From positions 372,001 through 436,000 of the forward strand of contig MCFH01000001.1 of assembly GCA_002104945.1 (NCBI GenBank): a stretch of 64,000 nt of DNA, written 5' to 3'. The notes below the pieces were generated by a model. The model had not been told where the DNA came from and ran no database searches. It saw only the letters and a program-made list of their open reading frames with translations. Shown here one piece after another: positions 12,545-26,068 of the stretch (its first letter is position 1; every line of letters starts with the position of its first letter). The DNA comes from Piromyces finnis (Eukaryota > Neocallimastigomycota > Neocallimastigomycetes > Neocallimastigales > Neocallimastigaceae). A program made the position numbers and the translations under genes.

Positions 12545-13243
12545 ATATTAAAAATAAAAAGGTAGAAATATATAAAATTTTTAGTTTCCAGAGGAAAGTG
12601 CAAATTTTAATTGTATATATACCATTTTATTAAAATAATATCTAGATTTTTTTATTTTCAATATACTTACAGCTGTAATATTATTTTCTTCGAGAACTCT
12701 CAAGCTTTCATCATTAAAATCGCCATGTGGTGGTCTAAAGAAGGCTGGTTTTTTTCCAATAACATCATAAATTGTATCACTTAATTTGGTAATATCATTT
12801 TTTAATTGTTCATTTGTTAATTCCGTAATACCAACTGGATGACTATAGGTATGACTAGCAATAACATGACCACTATCAAATTCTCTTTTAATGATTTTCT
12901 AAAAAAAAAAATAATAAAAAATTATAATTAATTTTTAATAATTTTTTTTCATTACAAAAATGCGAGAGATGATAAAAAAAAATAAAAAAGAATATATTAT
13001 AATTACTTTGGCATCTTCATTTTCAATTAATTCATTATCTTCACCACTAATGAAAAATGTTGCTTTAACATTTTCTTCATCAAGGATATCTAAAATTTTA
13101 TTTGTAAATTCAATACTTGGACCATCATTGAATGCTAATGCAATTTCTCCAGGTTGGGTACAATGATCAAAAGTTTTAATAGCTTTAGCCGTATTAAAAA
13201 CAGCAGCTAAAATCAAAAATGTATTTTTAAACTTATTAAGCAT
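11047..13243 (-). CDS. Deacetylase-like wall protein with Asp/Asn-rich stalk
   Basis: Three exons on the minus strand: 13243-13007, 12898-12671 and 12498-11047, 638 residues; phase-0 introns at the same two sites as its neighbours. Signal peptide about 1-21. NodB domain about 27-230: motif 1 reads AFNDGP, so the catalytic-base Asp is Asn while the metal-binding Asp remains; SHTYSH, RPPHG, FEDW and TLNHD are intact. It could still bind metal and ligand but is probably inactive or slow. Residues about 235-615 are very acidic and Asn-rich, with a KDDD repeat at about 283-308, then a hydrophobic GPI-like end (FTIFYFLF). Inference: a wall-anchored paralogue whose stalk has a different chemistry from the Thr/Glu stalk of the 5564-7941 gene. 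The open antisense frames are composition artefacts. Confidence 0.87.
12039..12122 (-). repeat. 12-nt tandem repeat encoding KDDD
   Basis: Seven or so near-perfect copies of a 12-base unit (ATCCTTGTCATC on the plus strand) inside exon 3 of the 11047-13243 gene, encoding Lys-Asp-Asp-Asp units. The near identity of the copies points to recent slippage. Confidence 0.88.
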
Positions 13244-16223
13244 TTTCTATATTTAATATTTTTATCAAAACAATAAAAAATATAATAAATAAATGAATAA
13301 ATGATTTTAAAAAAATTATACGTTCTTATCACTTTATATATACTTTAAAAAAAAAAAAGAAAAATATAAAAATTCTACTTTACTAATTTGATCCTAATTA
13401 TTATATATATCGAAATATTTCATTTGTGAATTAATAATTGATTGTTTTTAGTATTTATGAAAATTTGGTTTTATTACTTAGACTTTATTGTAATTAAACA
13501 CTTTTTTTTTTTACCTCTAATAATTATTTATCATTTTATAAAATAAATTGATATAGAAACATGTCAATAATATCAAAATTCTGAATATTAAAGACGAATT
13601 ATTCGTGAATTATTATTTATAATTAAAGACTTTCTATTATAATTAAACATTTAATTATCATCATCCTATGATTTTTTTTATAATTTAATCCATTATTAAA
13701 TTGTAAAACTTTATATTAATATAATTAACTTTTTTTATGTATTAAATAAATTATTTTATGTGAAATAATCATAAATTATTTGTTCATATGATTAATCATA
13801 TAGATAATACTACGCCACGTTATATGAATTTTTTTATTTATTCATCGTCTATTAAAAAAAGTATAATAGTATTAACCTATTACAAGCATTAAATAAAGAA
13901 TAAACTTTCTTTTCTATATATATATAAATCATTAGTAACATCCAATATATTTTGTTTAATAATTCTACACAGAAAATATTGTTTGGAATTTAATTGGAAT
14001 TAGTTTTATAACAATCCAATAATCGATTCGATAAAGTTCTCGATTGTTATAGTTATAGTAGTGAAATTTCTAATAATAAAAAGAACAGAAGATTAAAAAT
14101 CTCAAATAAGAAAACCCACTCGAGCAACCCGCCGCATGTATTAAATTATCTTGTTTGTAGAAAAAAAAAATTGAAGTTAACTGTTGAAGAGTTTAGAAAA
14201 GTAACGCTCATAGTCAGATAAGGGAAAAACTGAAAGCTACTCAACAGACTACTAATCAGAATTCGTAAGCCATTAAATTTCAGTTAGTATTTCTTTTTTT
14301 AGAGATGCTGGTGAATTTTAGAGACCCTAAAAAAAATTATGATAAATATGAAAAGGATTTACAATTGGCTTGAAGGGGAGAAATATATAAATGGTCAAAT
14401 TATTTTTTATAGAAAATAAAGCATTCTAGATTGTTTTATAAATTATAAAATTTATATTAATATTAATAATATCATATTATTAATAAATAAATAAATAAAT
14501 ATATATATATATAAACCATGAAATGTATATATATTATTATCATTATCTTTATTATTATAAAAACTACTTTTAATACTATACCTATTAATTAAAACTTTAC
14601 AAAAAGTTAACTATAATATAGATTTCTTTATCCAACTCTAATAATTAAGGAATTTCATTGTTATAGAGTATTATATTTTTAAATAATGTTTACAACTATA
14701 TTTATGAAAATTTTATTTCAGCTATAATAAACTACATTATATCATTAAAATGCATCTTCATTATTAACCTTGTTTATTAATAAGATTTAGAATCATATAT
14801 ATAATGTATGTGTAATATGTTATTATGAGTTAATTATATTTTCAAATAAAAATTAACTGAACTATTTTTAGAATATCTTTTCTCTTAAAATATATATATA
14901 TAGGAAACGTAGTTGTATGATTAAAGGATTTCAAATCTATCCACACCAAATGAAATAAAAGTTCATAAAGTTTAAGTTTTATAATTCAACATCTTCAAAT
15001 CTCTCCACTCTAATATACTAATGAATTAAAAGGATTAACAGTCATGTTAAATACTAATGATTAAACCTTTTTGAAAAACTTTACAGAGATTGAAACTCCA
15101 ACCAAAACCTCTTTTTTAGATGCACTAAAATTTTTTTTCCCTTTTCCTACTTGATCACAACTAAATTAAAAAAATTAAAGTTTTTATTATGACAGCATGG
15201 AATTTAGCTACAAAAATAATTAAACAGAAAATTGTCAATTTTTTTGTTTGTTTATTGGAGGAATAAAAAAATATTTTTTCTTCTTTCTATATTTGATTCA
15301 TTTTAATATAAATAAATTAAAAATAGAGTTTTTTTTAATTCTAATTTTAATTTATTTTATAAGTTTAATGTTTTATTAAACTATTAAAAATAGATTAATT
15401 TAATTTATAATATTATTAAATAAACTTTTTTAATTTAATCATTTCCTAATTCTAAACTATTATTTAAAAAAAAAAGAAGGTAGTACAAGTTCTAGAATAA
15501 AATGTGTTTTATAAATTAAAAATATAAAAATTTTATAAAATATATAGAATACATATATAATATGTATAATGCATAATATATAAATAGTATTATTTAATTA
15601 ATACAATATTATTTATTCTATATATTAAAATCAAATGATAGTGAGATTACAATAAAAAAATTAATTAAAAATTTAATTTTATTTATATTTAAAATTATTA
15701 CTTCAAACCGCTAACAATAATAATATGTTGTATTATTTATTGTATTATATATTATATTATATATTCAATATAAATAAAATATATAAAAAGAAAAAAGTAT
15801 ACAATATAAATAATTATTGGTAAATATATAAATAATAAATAATAATATATACTGCTATTAGGGCTAATGTAATATATAATAAAAAAATATTAAATAGTAT
15901 TATTAGAATAATTAGAATAATTAGAATATATATAAAGATATTCATTTCTCTAAGTCTTTTATTTTTTATAAGAAATTAAATAAAAAAAAAAAAAAGTAAT
16001 TAAATAAATAAATTCTATACTTTTTTTTTTTTTTAAAAAAAATTGTTCTATTATAATAATTAAATATAATAAAAATAAAAGAAAAAGAAAAATATTCAAA
16101 TTATATATATATATTAAACAAAAAATAAAAATTCAAATAAAATCTTTATAAAAAAAAAAAAAATCAAATTTAATATTAAATCCGAAATTCAAAAAATAAT
16201 AATAATATAAATTTCAATTAAAA
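13244..16223. other. 3-kb intergenic region
   Basis: Between divergent deacetylase genes (minus gene starting at 13243, plus gene at 16224). Mostly A/T. A patch at about 14080-14330 has a more balanced base mix and may be a relic of unique or coding sequence, but no frame stays open and I recognise nothing. The last 250 bases before 16224 are A-rich leader-like sequence. Confidence 0.55.
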
Positions 16224-17717
16224 ATGAGATACATTAAATATATTTTAGCTGCTATTGCTTTAATTTCAAGTGCAAGTGCTGCCAATGAAGGTAAATGTGG
16301 ACCTGGTTTTGGTTCATGTTCATCTGGTCAATGTTGTTCACAATATGGTTACTGTGGTACCACTAATGATCACTGTGGTACTGGTTGTAAACCAGATTTT
16401 GGTCTCTGTTTATCAACTAAGAAAACCACTACTAAAACAGTAAATAAAAAGACTACTACTAAGGCAGCTGTTACTAAGAAAACTACCACCACAAAGGCTG
16501 CTGTCACCAAAAAGACTACCACCAAAAAGACTACCACTAAAAAGACTACCACTAAAGCAGCTGTCACCAAAAAGACTACCACCACCAAGGCTGTTGTCAC
16601 AAAAAAGACTACCACCACTAAGGCTGCTATCACTAAGAAAACTACTACTGTTAAACCAGTTACTACCACAGTTGCTCCAGTTGAAACTAAATTACCAGTT
16701 TCTACTACTGGTATGTGTGGTCCAGATGATGGTATTTGCCCAGGTACTTCATGTTGTTCTCAATACGGTTTCTGTGGTGTTTCTGATGCCCACTGTGGAA
16801 AGGGTTGTCAATCTGAATTCGGTCGCTGTGGTATCACTGAAACCAAAACTACTACTATAATTAAGAAGACAACCACTATCAAGAACTCTTCTACCACCAC
16901 TGCTGCTAACACTGATAAAATTTCTACTAATGGTAGATGTGGTGCTGAAGATGGTTCCTGCCCAGCGGGTCAATGTTGTTCACAATATGGTTACTGTGGT
17001 AGTACTGAAGATCACTGTGGTACTGGCTGTCAATCTGAATTTGGTTACTGTGGTGAAATTGAAACCGTTTCCGGTTTTAAATACTATTCAAAGTGTATAG
17101 CCAAGAACCAATGGGCTCTTACTTTTGATGATGGTCCATACGAATATGATATTAAATTACTTGATTTACTTAAAGCCAAGGGTGTTAAGGCTACCTTCTT
17201 CATTAATGGTAACAATGTTATGGACATTAGAACTGAAAAAGCAAAAAAGATTATTCAAAGAATGAATAAGGATGGTCACATTATAGCTTCTCACACTTGG
17301 TCTCATGCTAACATTGAAGAAATTTCAAAAAAAGATTTAATTATTGAAATGACTAACCTTGAAAAATACATTTCCGAATACACTGGTAAGAAACCTGCCT
17401 TTATGCGTCCACCATATGGTGCTGGTAATGGTAAGTTAGATATTGCTAAGACTCTTAAAAGTCTTGGTTACACTGCTGCTTGTATGTGGAATGTCGATAC
17501 TCTTGATTGGGAAAAATCCGGTAATGTTGATTATGCTCTTGGTGAATTTAAAAAGAATCTTGGTAAACCAATTCTTTCACTTAACCACAATTACTATGAA
17601 GATATCACCGAAGAAAGATTATTAAAGTTAGTTGAAGCAGAAATTGATTACATGATTTCTAATGGATACACTCCAGTTACTATGGATGAATGTCTTGGTC
17701 TTGAAGCCTATCAATAA
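16224..17717 (+). CDS. chitin deacetylase with three CBM18 modules
   Basis: Single exon, 497 residues. Signal peptide 1-19 (cleavage after SASA likely). CBM18 modules at about 25-62, 165-201 and 239-276, each with the CCSQYG(Y/F)CG core and eight cysteines. The first two are joined by a long Thr/Lys-rich linker of repeated KKTTT units (about 65-155), the next by a shorter one. The NodB/CE4 domain spans about 287-495 with TFDDGP (about 299-304), SHTWSH, RPPYG, LDW and SLNH all intact. Expected role: secreted, chitin-bound deacetylation of chitin to chitosan in the fungal wall. No GPI tail. G/C content and codon use are higher than in the GPI-type neighbours, suggesting strong expression. Closest relative in the window is the partial gene at 1-924; the two flank the three GPI-type genes. 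Confidence 0.96.
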   Translation: MRYIKYILAAIALISSASAANEGKCGPGFGSCSSGQCCSQYGYCGTTNDHCGTGCKPDFGLCLSTKKTTTKTVNKKTTTKAAVTKKTTTTKAAVTKKTTTKKTTTKKTTTKAAVTKKTTTTKAVVTKKTTTTKAAITKKTTTVKPVTTTVAPVETKLPVSTTGMCGPDDGICPGTSCCSQYGFCGVSDAHCGKGCQSEFGRCGITETKTTTIIKKTTTIKNSSTTTAANTDKISTNGRCGAEDGSCPAGQCCSQYGYCGSTEDHCGTGCQSEFGYCGEIETVSGFKYYSKCIAKNQWALTFDDGPYEYDIKLLDLLKAKGVKATFFINGNNVMDIRTEKAKKIIQRMNKDGHIIASHTWSHANIEEISKKDLIIEMTNLEKYISEYTGKKPAFMRPPYGAGNGKLDIAKTLKSLGYTAACMWNVDTLDWEKSGNVDYALGEFKKNLGKPILSLNHNYYEDITEERLLKLVEAEIDYMISNGYTPVTMDECLGLEAYQ

Positions 17718-18694
17718 ATTAATCGTTTAAAATTGGTTTAAAAAAAAAAAAGATTTTTTACACCTTTTAAAAATACTTATAGATTTTAAAAAAAAATAAA
17801 AAATAAAAAAGAAATAATTCTTTTTTCCCTTTTTTTTTTTTTCTTTATTAAAAAAAAAGAGAAGAAAAAAAAAGTAATGTTGTATAATTATTTAAAATTA
17901 TTTATTATTATTAAAAAAAAAAATAGATTTTTCAATGTATAATAAAATTAAATTATCATAAAAATAAATAAATTTTTATTTTTATAAAAATAATTTTATT
18001 ATATCAAACAAACCAAAAAAAAAAAAAAAAATAGAATTCAACCATAATTAATACTAATCAATGGATGATAATAAATTCATAAAGTATTAGGATAAAAAAG
18101 AATTTTTTTTTTTTTTTTTTAAAATATATCATCTTTGAATATAAAACAAAGGAATATATATATATTTATTTTCTATTTAATAAATAAAATATTAAAATTA
18201 TTAAAATATTTAAGTTTATGATTTTGAAAATTATGAATCCATGCATAATTCTGATATATTTTATACCTGTTGTTTAGATCCTAATGATCTAATAAACTAA
18301 ATCAAAAAGCAAAAAGTTGAAAAAAAAGGATAAAATTTTTTTATTTCTTTTTTTATTTTTTTTTTATTTTATTTTTATTTTTTAATGTTAAAAAAAATTT
18401 TGTTTTTTAGAAATATATATATAGGATTAAAATAAATTATTTTATTTTATTTTATTTTATTTAGAATAATTTTATTTATTTAATGTTATTTTAAGGGTAA
18501 AATGAATATAAATTATTTATTTGTTTTTTGTTTTTTTGTTTTTTGTTTTTTTTTTTTTTTTTTGCTTTGCTTTGTTTTTGTTTTTTCTATAGGCTATTTT
18601 ATTTTAAGAGATAAAAGATAAAATTTTGATATTATGTATTTTTTCGTTTTTTCTTAAAAAAAGAAAGAGGTAAAAAAAAAAAAAAGGGATATTT

Positions 18695-18744
<50 letters not shown>

Positions 18745-18839
18745 TTTTGTTTAGTTTAATAAGGTTATAGTGGTTGGTAGGTTAAAAAAAAATAAAAAAA
18801 ATAAAAAAAATAAAATGGATTATGACATCATTTTTTTTT
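17718..18839. other. convergent intergenic region, poly-A/T rich
   Basis: Between convergent 3' ends. Several A and T runs, the longest a T tract at about 18699-18742, and T/G-rich low complexity (18518-18590). No gene. Confidence 0.65.
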
Positions 18840-21800
18840 TTAGGAGGTTTCAAGCAATTCAAGGGTACATAAACATTCTTTACCCGTCATCATTTTAGAA
18901 TACATAATAACATTGCAGGCTTCATCATGAAGTAAAAGTTTAATGGTAGTACCGGTAAAAATGACTTGCTTATAATTACTGGAATCAAATTCATCCCAAA
19001 TAGAGATATAATCTTTGGTAAATACATAAATATATGGATGACGATAAGCAAAGGATTTAGGAATGGCATTCCATTTAAAGAATACTTTTGATCGAGTACG
19101 ATTACCATTTTTATCAATAAAGAAACCAATTTTATTATAACAAAGTAAAAAGTCGTTTTGTTGGGTTTTAAACATTTTCATTGGTGAATATTCTGATTTT
19201 AATAAATTTTTAAATACTACATCCCCCGGATTTAATAAACTTTGAGTTGTAAGATTCTTAATACTGACAACTTCAAAACTCTTTGAACAAGCCACACAAA
19301 TGGAACGACGTAAGAAACGAATACTAACACCTTCTGATGGTATATAGAATTGCTTAAAACTTGTGACAACATCACCAGTAAAATAAAGTTTTTGGAATTT
19401 CTTTCTATTTTCTACATTAGCTAGGAAACCTTTGGGTTCAAACATTTTAACTACTGTTTTATTCGTTGAGGCTTTAGCACAACATAATATAAATTTTTCA
19501 TCACAAAAACCAGTGGCTATAAAACTAACATTGGAACTAATCTTTTTATTATGTTTAACATACTTTTCATTAATATATACACCTCTAAGGGTTAAAGATA
19601 TACTAAAGGCATACACTTCACGATCTATAATATTTAAAATATAAAATAATGATATAAAATAGAATTAATATTAAATAAATTTGTATTTTTTTTTTTTTGT
19701 TATATAATTTTAATTTTTGTTTTGTTTTGTTTGTTTGTTTGTTTTTTGGAAGGGTTGGACAACTTACTAGCTAAAACAAATAATAAATCAAATTGTTCCA
19801 TGGTTTCTATTTGAGTAATTTTTGAAATTCGAAGTAATGGGTTCATGGCATGATTGTACAAACCATAGAGACCAATTTCATTAGAAACTAAACAAGTCTT
19901 ATTCTTTAATAAATGAATGGTTGAAACAGGACAATCAAGTTCTATATGAGAGAAAAATATATTTTCTCTAATAATTGGTGCTGGTAAGGTTTCTTGTTGT
20001 TTTTGAATGGCTTCAACCCAAGCCTTTTGTTCAGAAAGAATTGGTGTAATAAAGGTATAGCTACTAGTACTTATATGACTTATAGTAAAGGAATAACCCA
20101 TGGTATTTACATTAGAATTATTTTTATGAGTATTAAGTACTAAACGTTTACTTGCCATATGACTTTCTGAATGAGGTTTTAAACTTATTTGCTTATCGGA
20201 ATGAGTTAGTGTCATGAGGGATATTGGAATGGGTTTTCCATAAATGTGACAATTATTATTCTTTTCATAGGTAATAATTATGAAATTATCTAATAAAAGA
20301 AGGGTAACTTCAATGATCGGTTCATTAACATAATTTGATACGATAAGTGACAACTTTCCCTCACGAATATATTCACGTTTTGGATCTTCAAAGTTAACAC
20401 TAGAAATATCATTCTTCTTTTCAAATCTTAATAATTCATACCATTGTTCCATCTTCAAACGATTTGTTTCTTTACCTGCCAAATGATTTACCTCCTTTAA
20501 TATATCTTCAATTTTTGTATTGGCTTCCTTTAATAAAATTTGATCACGATGATTCTTTGAAGTATTCTTAAGAATATCACGAATTAAAATGGGGTAACGA
20601 CCTAATCTAGTGGTTGGTCTGGCTAAGAAACTTTCAACTGGTAATCTTCTAAATTGTGGCATTTTTTGACATTCCTTGAAAAAGTTATTCAAATAAATAT
20701 TTTTATTCTTTTGTATTTGTAATATTTGTTTAGCGGATGGTTGTTTTTCACCATACTTTGTGTAACAAATAAAGGTACCAACACATTCTTTAACAACATC
20801 ACCTAACGATTCTAATACCGGTTTTCTCTTTTGAATTTTACGAAGATTTTCATAAAATTCAGTATTAACTTGAGCTATCTCTTCAATATTACCGAATACC
20901 AATTCAACAAAACGATTATCCACACCAATAACCTTTCCATTTCTCAATGGATTGATCATATATTTAATGACGGATTGTAAATCATTAACATATTCCTTTT
21001 CAGTACGAATAAATTCAAATATAATTTCTTGACGTTTAATTTGTTGATGGGTTAATTTACCAACATAGGATTTACCAATAGAAGTTGACCATGCCGTTTG
21101 TAAACCAATGGTAATACTTAAATTAGAGAATCTACCCGCAGTTTCTTTTGAAGTAACTTTTTCTTTTATTCCTCTTCTTGGACAGGAATAGGCATAACAT
21201 GGAGATTCATCTGTACAAGTAGGGGAATAACATTGAGCAATTTCAACAAGAACACCACATGGATCACTTTCTTCAAACTCACCATTTTGACCATTTTTCT
21301 CACTTAACTTTCTTAATATAGACACTATTTAAATAGGTATATATATATATATATATCAAAATAAAAAAAAAAAAAATAGGTAAACAAGATTGATATTTAA
21401 AAAATATATTTATTATCTTTTTTTTATTACTCTTCTTTTCTGGACTTAGTCTTTCGGTTTCTTTTCTTTCCAAAATAGCAATAGGTTTGGCCAAATCTTC
21501 AAATTGATAGTAATGGTAATGACTATCTAATAATTTATGAAGATAGACTACATCATGGAACATACCTTGTTCTTCAAGTGCTTGGCCGGTGGTTTGAGCA
21601 ACCTTTCTATCATCAGTACCAAGAATATCTGCAAGAGCAGTAACAGCATCATAACCAGAGAAACTTTGCATATATTCAATTGAATCTTTAATATGTTTTA
21701 CCAACTTTATTCTCTTTCTGAAATTGGCAGCAATTTCAGACATATTAGCAGAATGATTAACTAATGGGAATTTTTGTTTTATATCACCTGAATGATAAAC

Positions 21801-24432
21801 GTAGTCATCTTCAAATTCTTCTTCTTTTGAATAATCTGTAATACTGGAAGAAGCAGTGGTACTCGATTTTGAAATAGTATCAATTTTAGATACTTCACTT
21901 TGATTATCACCCATAGCATTATCATTTATTCCAGTATTATTTGAATAATGTGATTCACCAATATAATCTACTGAATTTTGACCAGTAGCTATTACAACTC
22001 TTTTATTAATAGGTTGAGATACACTTTTAACCGGTGGAGTTGGAGGAACTATTTGTGAAGGGATTTCCAAACTTTGACGTCTTAATGGTTTTGGTAAAGA
22101 ATTTGATGAAGGAATACTAACACTTTCTCTGTAATGGCGTCTTGGTGGTACAGATGGTGCACCATCATTCTTTTGACTGTTACTATTCATTTCATAATAA
22201 CGAAGTGGTCTTTTTGGTGGATTTGCGGACATATTTGGATCTAAACTTGGTGATGGACTGGTATAATTCTCATTTTTGATTGAATGATTATCCAAGGATA
22301 TAGAAGATAAATGGGTATTGTATGACTTTTCATCGCCAATATAACCTAAAAATATATAAGAATTTTAATAAATATCAAAATTTAAATTTTATTTTTTATT
22401 TTTTTAAATTTTTTTTTTTTTTTTTTGGAATAAAAAAGTTTTTTTAAAACCTACCATCATTATTAGAGTAAACAGAATTACGACTAGATACAACAGATTT
22501 GACATCATTATTAGAATAAATAGAATTACAATGAGATTTTGATGGTTGATCTTCATATGGATAATAACTATCATAAGTTACATTAGATTGATAACTATTA
22601 TGCTTATATATACTATTGCGACTATCAGTTCTAACGGTTTCTTGACTTGGATTCATATGAGTGTAAACATCTTCTACATGAAGACTTTCTGAACTTGATA
22701 TGGAATTTGTATGTTCAGGTTTTAAGTTTTCAACTGATGTAATTGGCGAAGGATCAGCCATTTCTTTAGTATCATTTTCATCGACTTTATCAAATAAATC
22801 TTTAATTTCATCGGTTAATACATTTAATAAATCTTTATTTGATTGATCAAGTTTTTCCGACAAAAAGTCAATGTTAAAGTCTAAATCATTATCTTCTGAT
22901 TTTATAATTCTAAGATCTAAATCTAATTCAGGAAGTTGATATTCTTCATCACTCTTGATGATACCTTCCTTTCCTACACTAGTAATTGTAGAGATATCAA
23001 AATTTTCATAGTTTAATGAATCGCCATTTTCTATATTTTTCAAATCGGTACTAAGAATTTGAATTTCTTTCTCCTCTGAAGAATCAAGATTTTTAAAGGA
23101 TTTTTCTGTGTTAGCTGTTATTGTCTTTTCATCCAAAACTAAACTATTATTAATTAAATCCTTTTCCTTTTCTTCAGCCTCAATAACAATACGATTTTCA
23201 GTCTTGACTCTAACTTCTTCAACATCATCATCTGAACTATAATAATCTAAATTGTGGGTTTCCTTAATATCTGGAACTTCTTGATAGTAATTATCTTCCA
23301 CAGTACTATTTACATCCATCATATTTGGCACTGTTATAACCGATGAAGAATAAGAATTGTTACGATGGTGACTAGATGATTTATAAAGACCAGGTTCTTC
23401 ATGAAGATATGGACTGTATCCGTTATCATAACGAGCAGAGGATGCCAATGAATTAGGACTACCCATATTATTAACCCCCAATTTTTGAGAAGACACCGAT
23501 TGGCCGCGTCCTCTTTGGAATTGACGTACTGGAACTGGAAGGGAAACTTCACTAATACCAGGACTCAATGAGGGAGAATGAGAATAACGATAGGATGGAG
23601 AATGAGAACTATCTGGAGTTACGTAGACAGAATGACGGATTGGAGGATTTGGGGAATTACTTCCAGCTAACATTGGTGATAAAGATGGGGAACTATTACT
23701 TGATCTAGTAGGTGAAACCTGAACGGGCATCACTTTATGAGTATTACCTTGAGGTGGAATAACTTGTCGACGAGGAAGCGGAGGGCCACTATTATTATTT
23801 CCTACTGGCATTTGAGGATTAGGTGGATATTTTCTTGGTGGATTTGATAAACCATGTTCAGATGAAATATGAATTTCTGGTGAAGGTCTTTGTTCATAAC
23901 CATAATTAACTTGAGAACGTTGATTTTGAGGTTGATTATAGCCTTGATATATTTGGGATGGGTTATTTAATGGACTAGTTTGATTATAGTAACCTTGATT
24001 ATTTATTGGATTATTATAATTGATTTTTGGTGGTGGACCTCTAGCTGAATTAGGAAAGGATGGAGAAACTTGAATTGATGAACTTGATCTAGCATTATGA
24101 AGTGCTGAATAGGAAGGAGAATGTGATGGGGAATATCTATTTAAAGTTTGTAAGGAATAATTTGTATTTGTAGGTGGTTGAGAATTATAACTTATATTAC
24201 TGGAAGTTGAACTCATACGTTGATGACCCATACGACTAATATTATTATAACTTCCTTGATTATTATAACTTCCTTGATTATTATAACCTAAATTACCATT
24301 ATTATATTGATAGCCTTGATTCATATAGCCATTATTTTTCATATAAGGGTCTACACTTTGAGAAGAATTCAAAGGAGGTGGTGGTGGTCTTCTTTGTCTT
24401 GGTGGTACAGGTGGTACTTGTTTTTGTTGCAT
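18840..24432 (-). CDS. Rho guanine nucleotide exchange factor (DEP-DH-PH-CNH)
   Basis: Four exons on the minus strand: 24432-22455, 22345-21431, 21324-19768 and 19624-18840; junctions keep frame and give 1744 residues. The N-terminal 850 residues are disordered: proline-rich (PPVPPRQRRPPPPP at the start), many Ser-Pro pairs and Asn/Tyr-rich stretches. A DEP-like helical domain lies at about 850-945, a DH (RhoGEF) domain at about 1055-1245 (opens RQEIIFEFIRTEKEYVNDLQ), a PH domain at about 1285-1420, and a citron-homology (CNH) domain from about 1440 to the end. This order matches fungal Rom2/Tus1-type GEFs, which activate Rho1 at the membrane and so drive glucan synthase and the wall-integrity kinase pathway. 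The first ATG after a T-rich leader is used. Ser-Pro richness suggests phospho-control. Confidence 0.9.
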
Positions 24433-25315
24433 ATTGTTTTTTTGTTTGTTTGTTTGTTTTGTTTTAATTTTTTTTTTTCTTTTACTAATTGGTTTTTAAT
24501 ATTTTTAAATTTGATATAAAACGCTTGTTACTTTATATAATATTCGTTATTATTTCTATATAATATAAATATTGTTTTTTTGTTTTTCGTTTTTTTTGTA
24601 ATAATTATACAAAATGTGAATAATAAATGGAATAATTATTATTATAATTTAATATAAATATCTATATTTTGAAGATTTTAAATATATTCCTTCTTAAACA
24701 TAAATTTTGAATTTTTTTAAAAATTTATATTTTTATTGAATATTTTTGATTTTCCCTATAAATATTTAATTAAAATATTGAATAAAAAAACGAATTAAAA
24801 AAAAAGGTTAGTAAAATCTTTAATAATGATGATTATCAATTAATAAATATATTTATTTATAATTATTAATATGATAAATTTTATTTATGATTGCTAATAT
24901 ATATATTTTGAATTAAACAGCTATTTTGATTTATAAATGATTATATCCAATACTATAATAAATAATACATTGTTAAAAAAAAAAAAAAATTATACAATAA
25001 AAAAACTGATTGCTGTTTAAATAACTTGTTCCTTGAAATTATTAATTTGTAGAGGATTTGTAAAACATTGATTTTATAATCATTTGTAAAGAAGTCTACT
25101 TTTTTCATAAAGACTAATGTTTTCAAAACTTACTTTTATAATTTAATATTTATATAACATTTCTTTCTTTCTTTCTTCTTTATTATTTATTTATTTATTG
25201 AAATCACAGAGATATAATAACGGAATAAAATTAAATTAATTTCAAGATTAATTTATTATTCCTCTTAACAACTAAATAAGTAATTTAGAGTATAAATCCT
25301 TTTTTTATTATATCT

Positions 25316-25356
<41 letters not shown>

Positions 25357-25511
25357 AACATTTAATGAGTTTAAATATAACTTTAATATTATAATAATTA
25401 CTTTCTTATATTATAATATAATTGAAGTAATTATAATTTATAATATTTTTTTTTTATTTTTATAAGAGTTTTTTGATTTTTTTTTTTTTTTTTGGACCAA
25501 GGGAAATAATT

Positions 25512-25533
25512 TTTTATTTATTTATTTATTTTT

Positions 25534-25580
<47 letters not shown>

Positions 25581-25611
25581 CTTACTTATTTATTTATTTA
25601 TTTATTTATTA
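25512..25611. repeat. (TTTA)n microsatellite
   Basis: About 24 tandem copies of TTTA, with a few TTAC variants near 25580. Confidence 0.9.
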
Positions 25612-25997
25612 AAATGAGGGTATAAAAAATTTTTTTTCTCCTTTTTCGATTGTTCTTTTTAAATAAAAAAATGATTCAAAAATTAAATGAATAAATAATA
25701 AATTAAAAAATAAATTAAATAAATAAATAAATATAAAAATAAATAAAATATTAAATAATATAAATGTATAATCAATTAATTATATAAATAAATTTCAATA
25801 AAAGTAAATGAATATATTTCTAAATTAAATAAATATCTCAAGATGATATGATCAAAAATAAATAAACGGAATATATAAAGCCACAAATGTTTTTATGATG
25901 CAATAATTTATGATTATAATTGTTAAATAGTCTTTATATATAAAAGTTTTTTTCTTTAATTCAATTTTATTTTTATGGTATTCTCATTGATATTATG

Positions 25998-26068
25998 GTG
26001 TGTGGATGTGTATGTAGGTGTGTGGATGTGTATGTAGGTGTGTGGATGTGTATGTAGGTGTGTGGATG
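25998..26068. repeat. 20-nt minisatellite, GT-rich
   Basis: Three and a half direct copies of TGTGTGGATGTGTATGTAGG; perfect copies in A/T-rich DNA, so a recent expansion. Confidence 0.9.
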
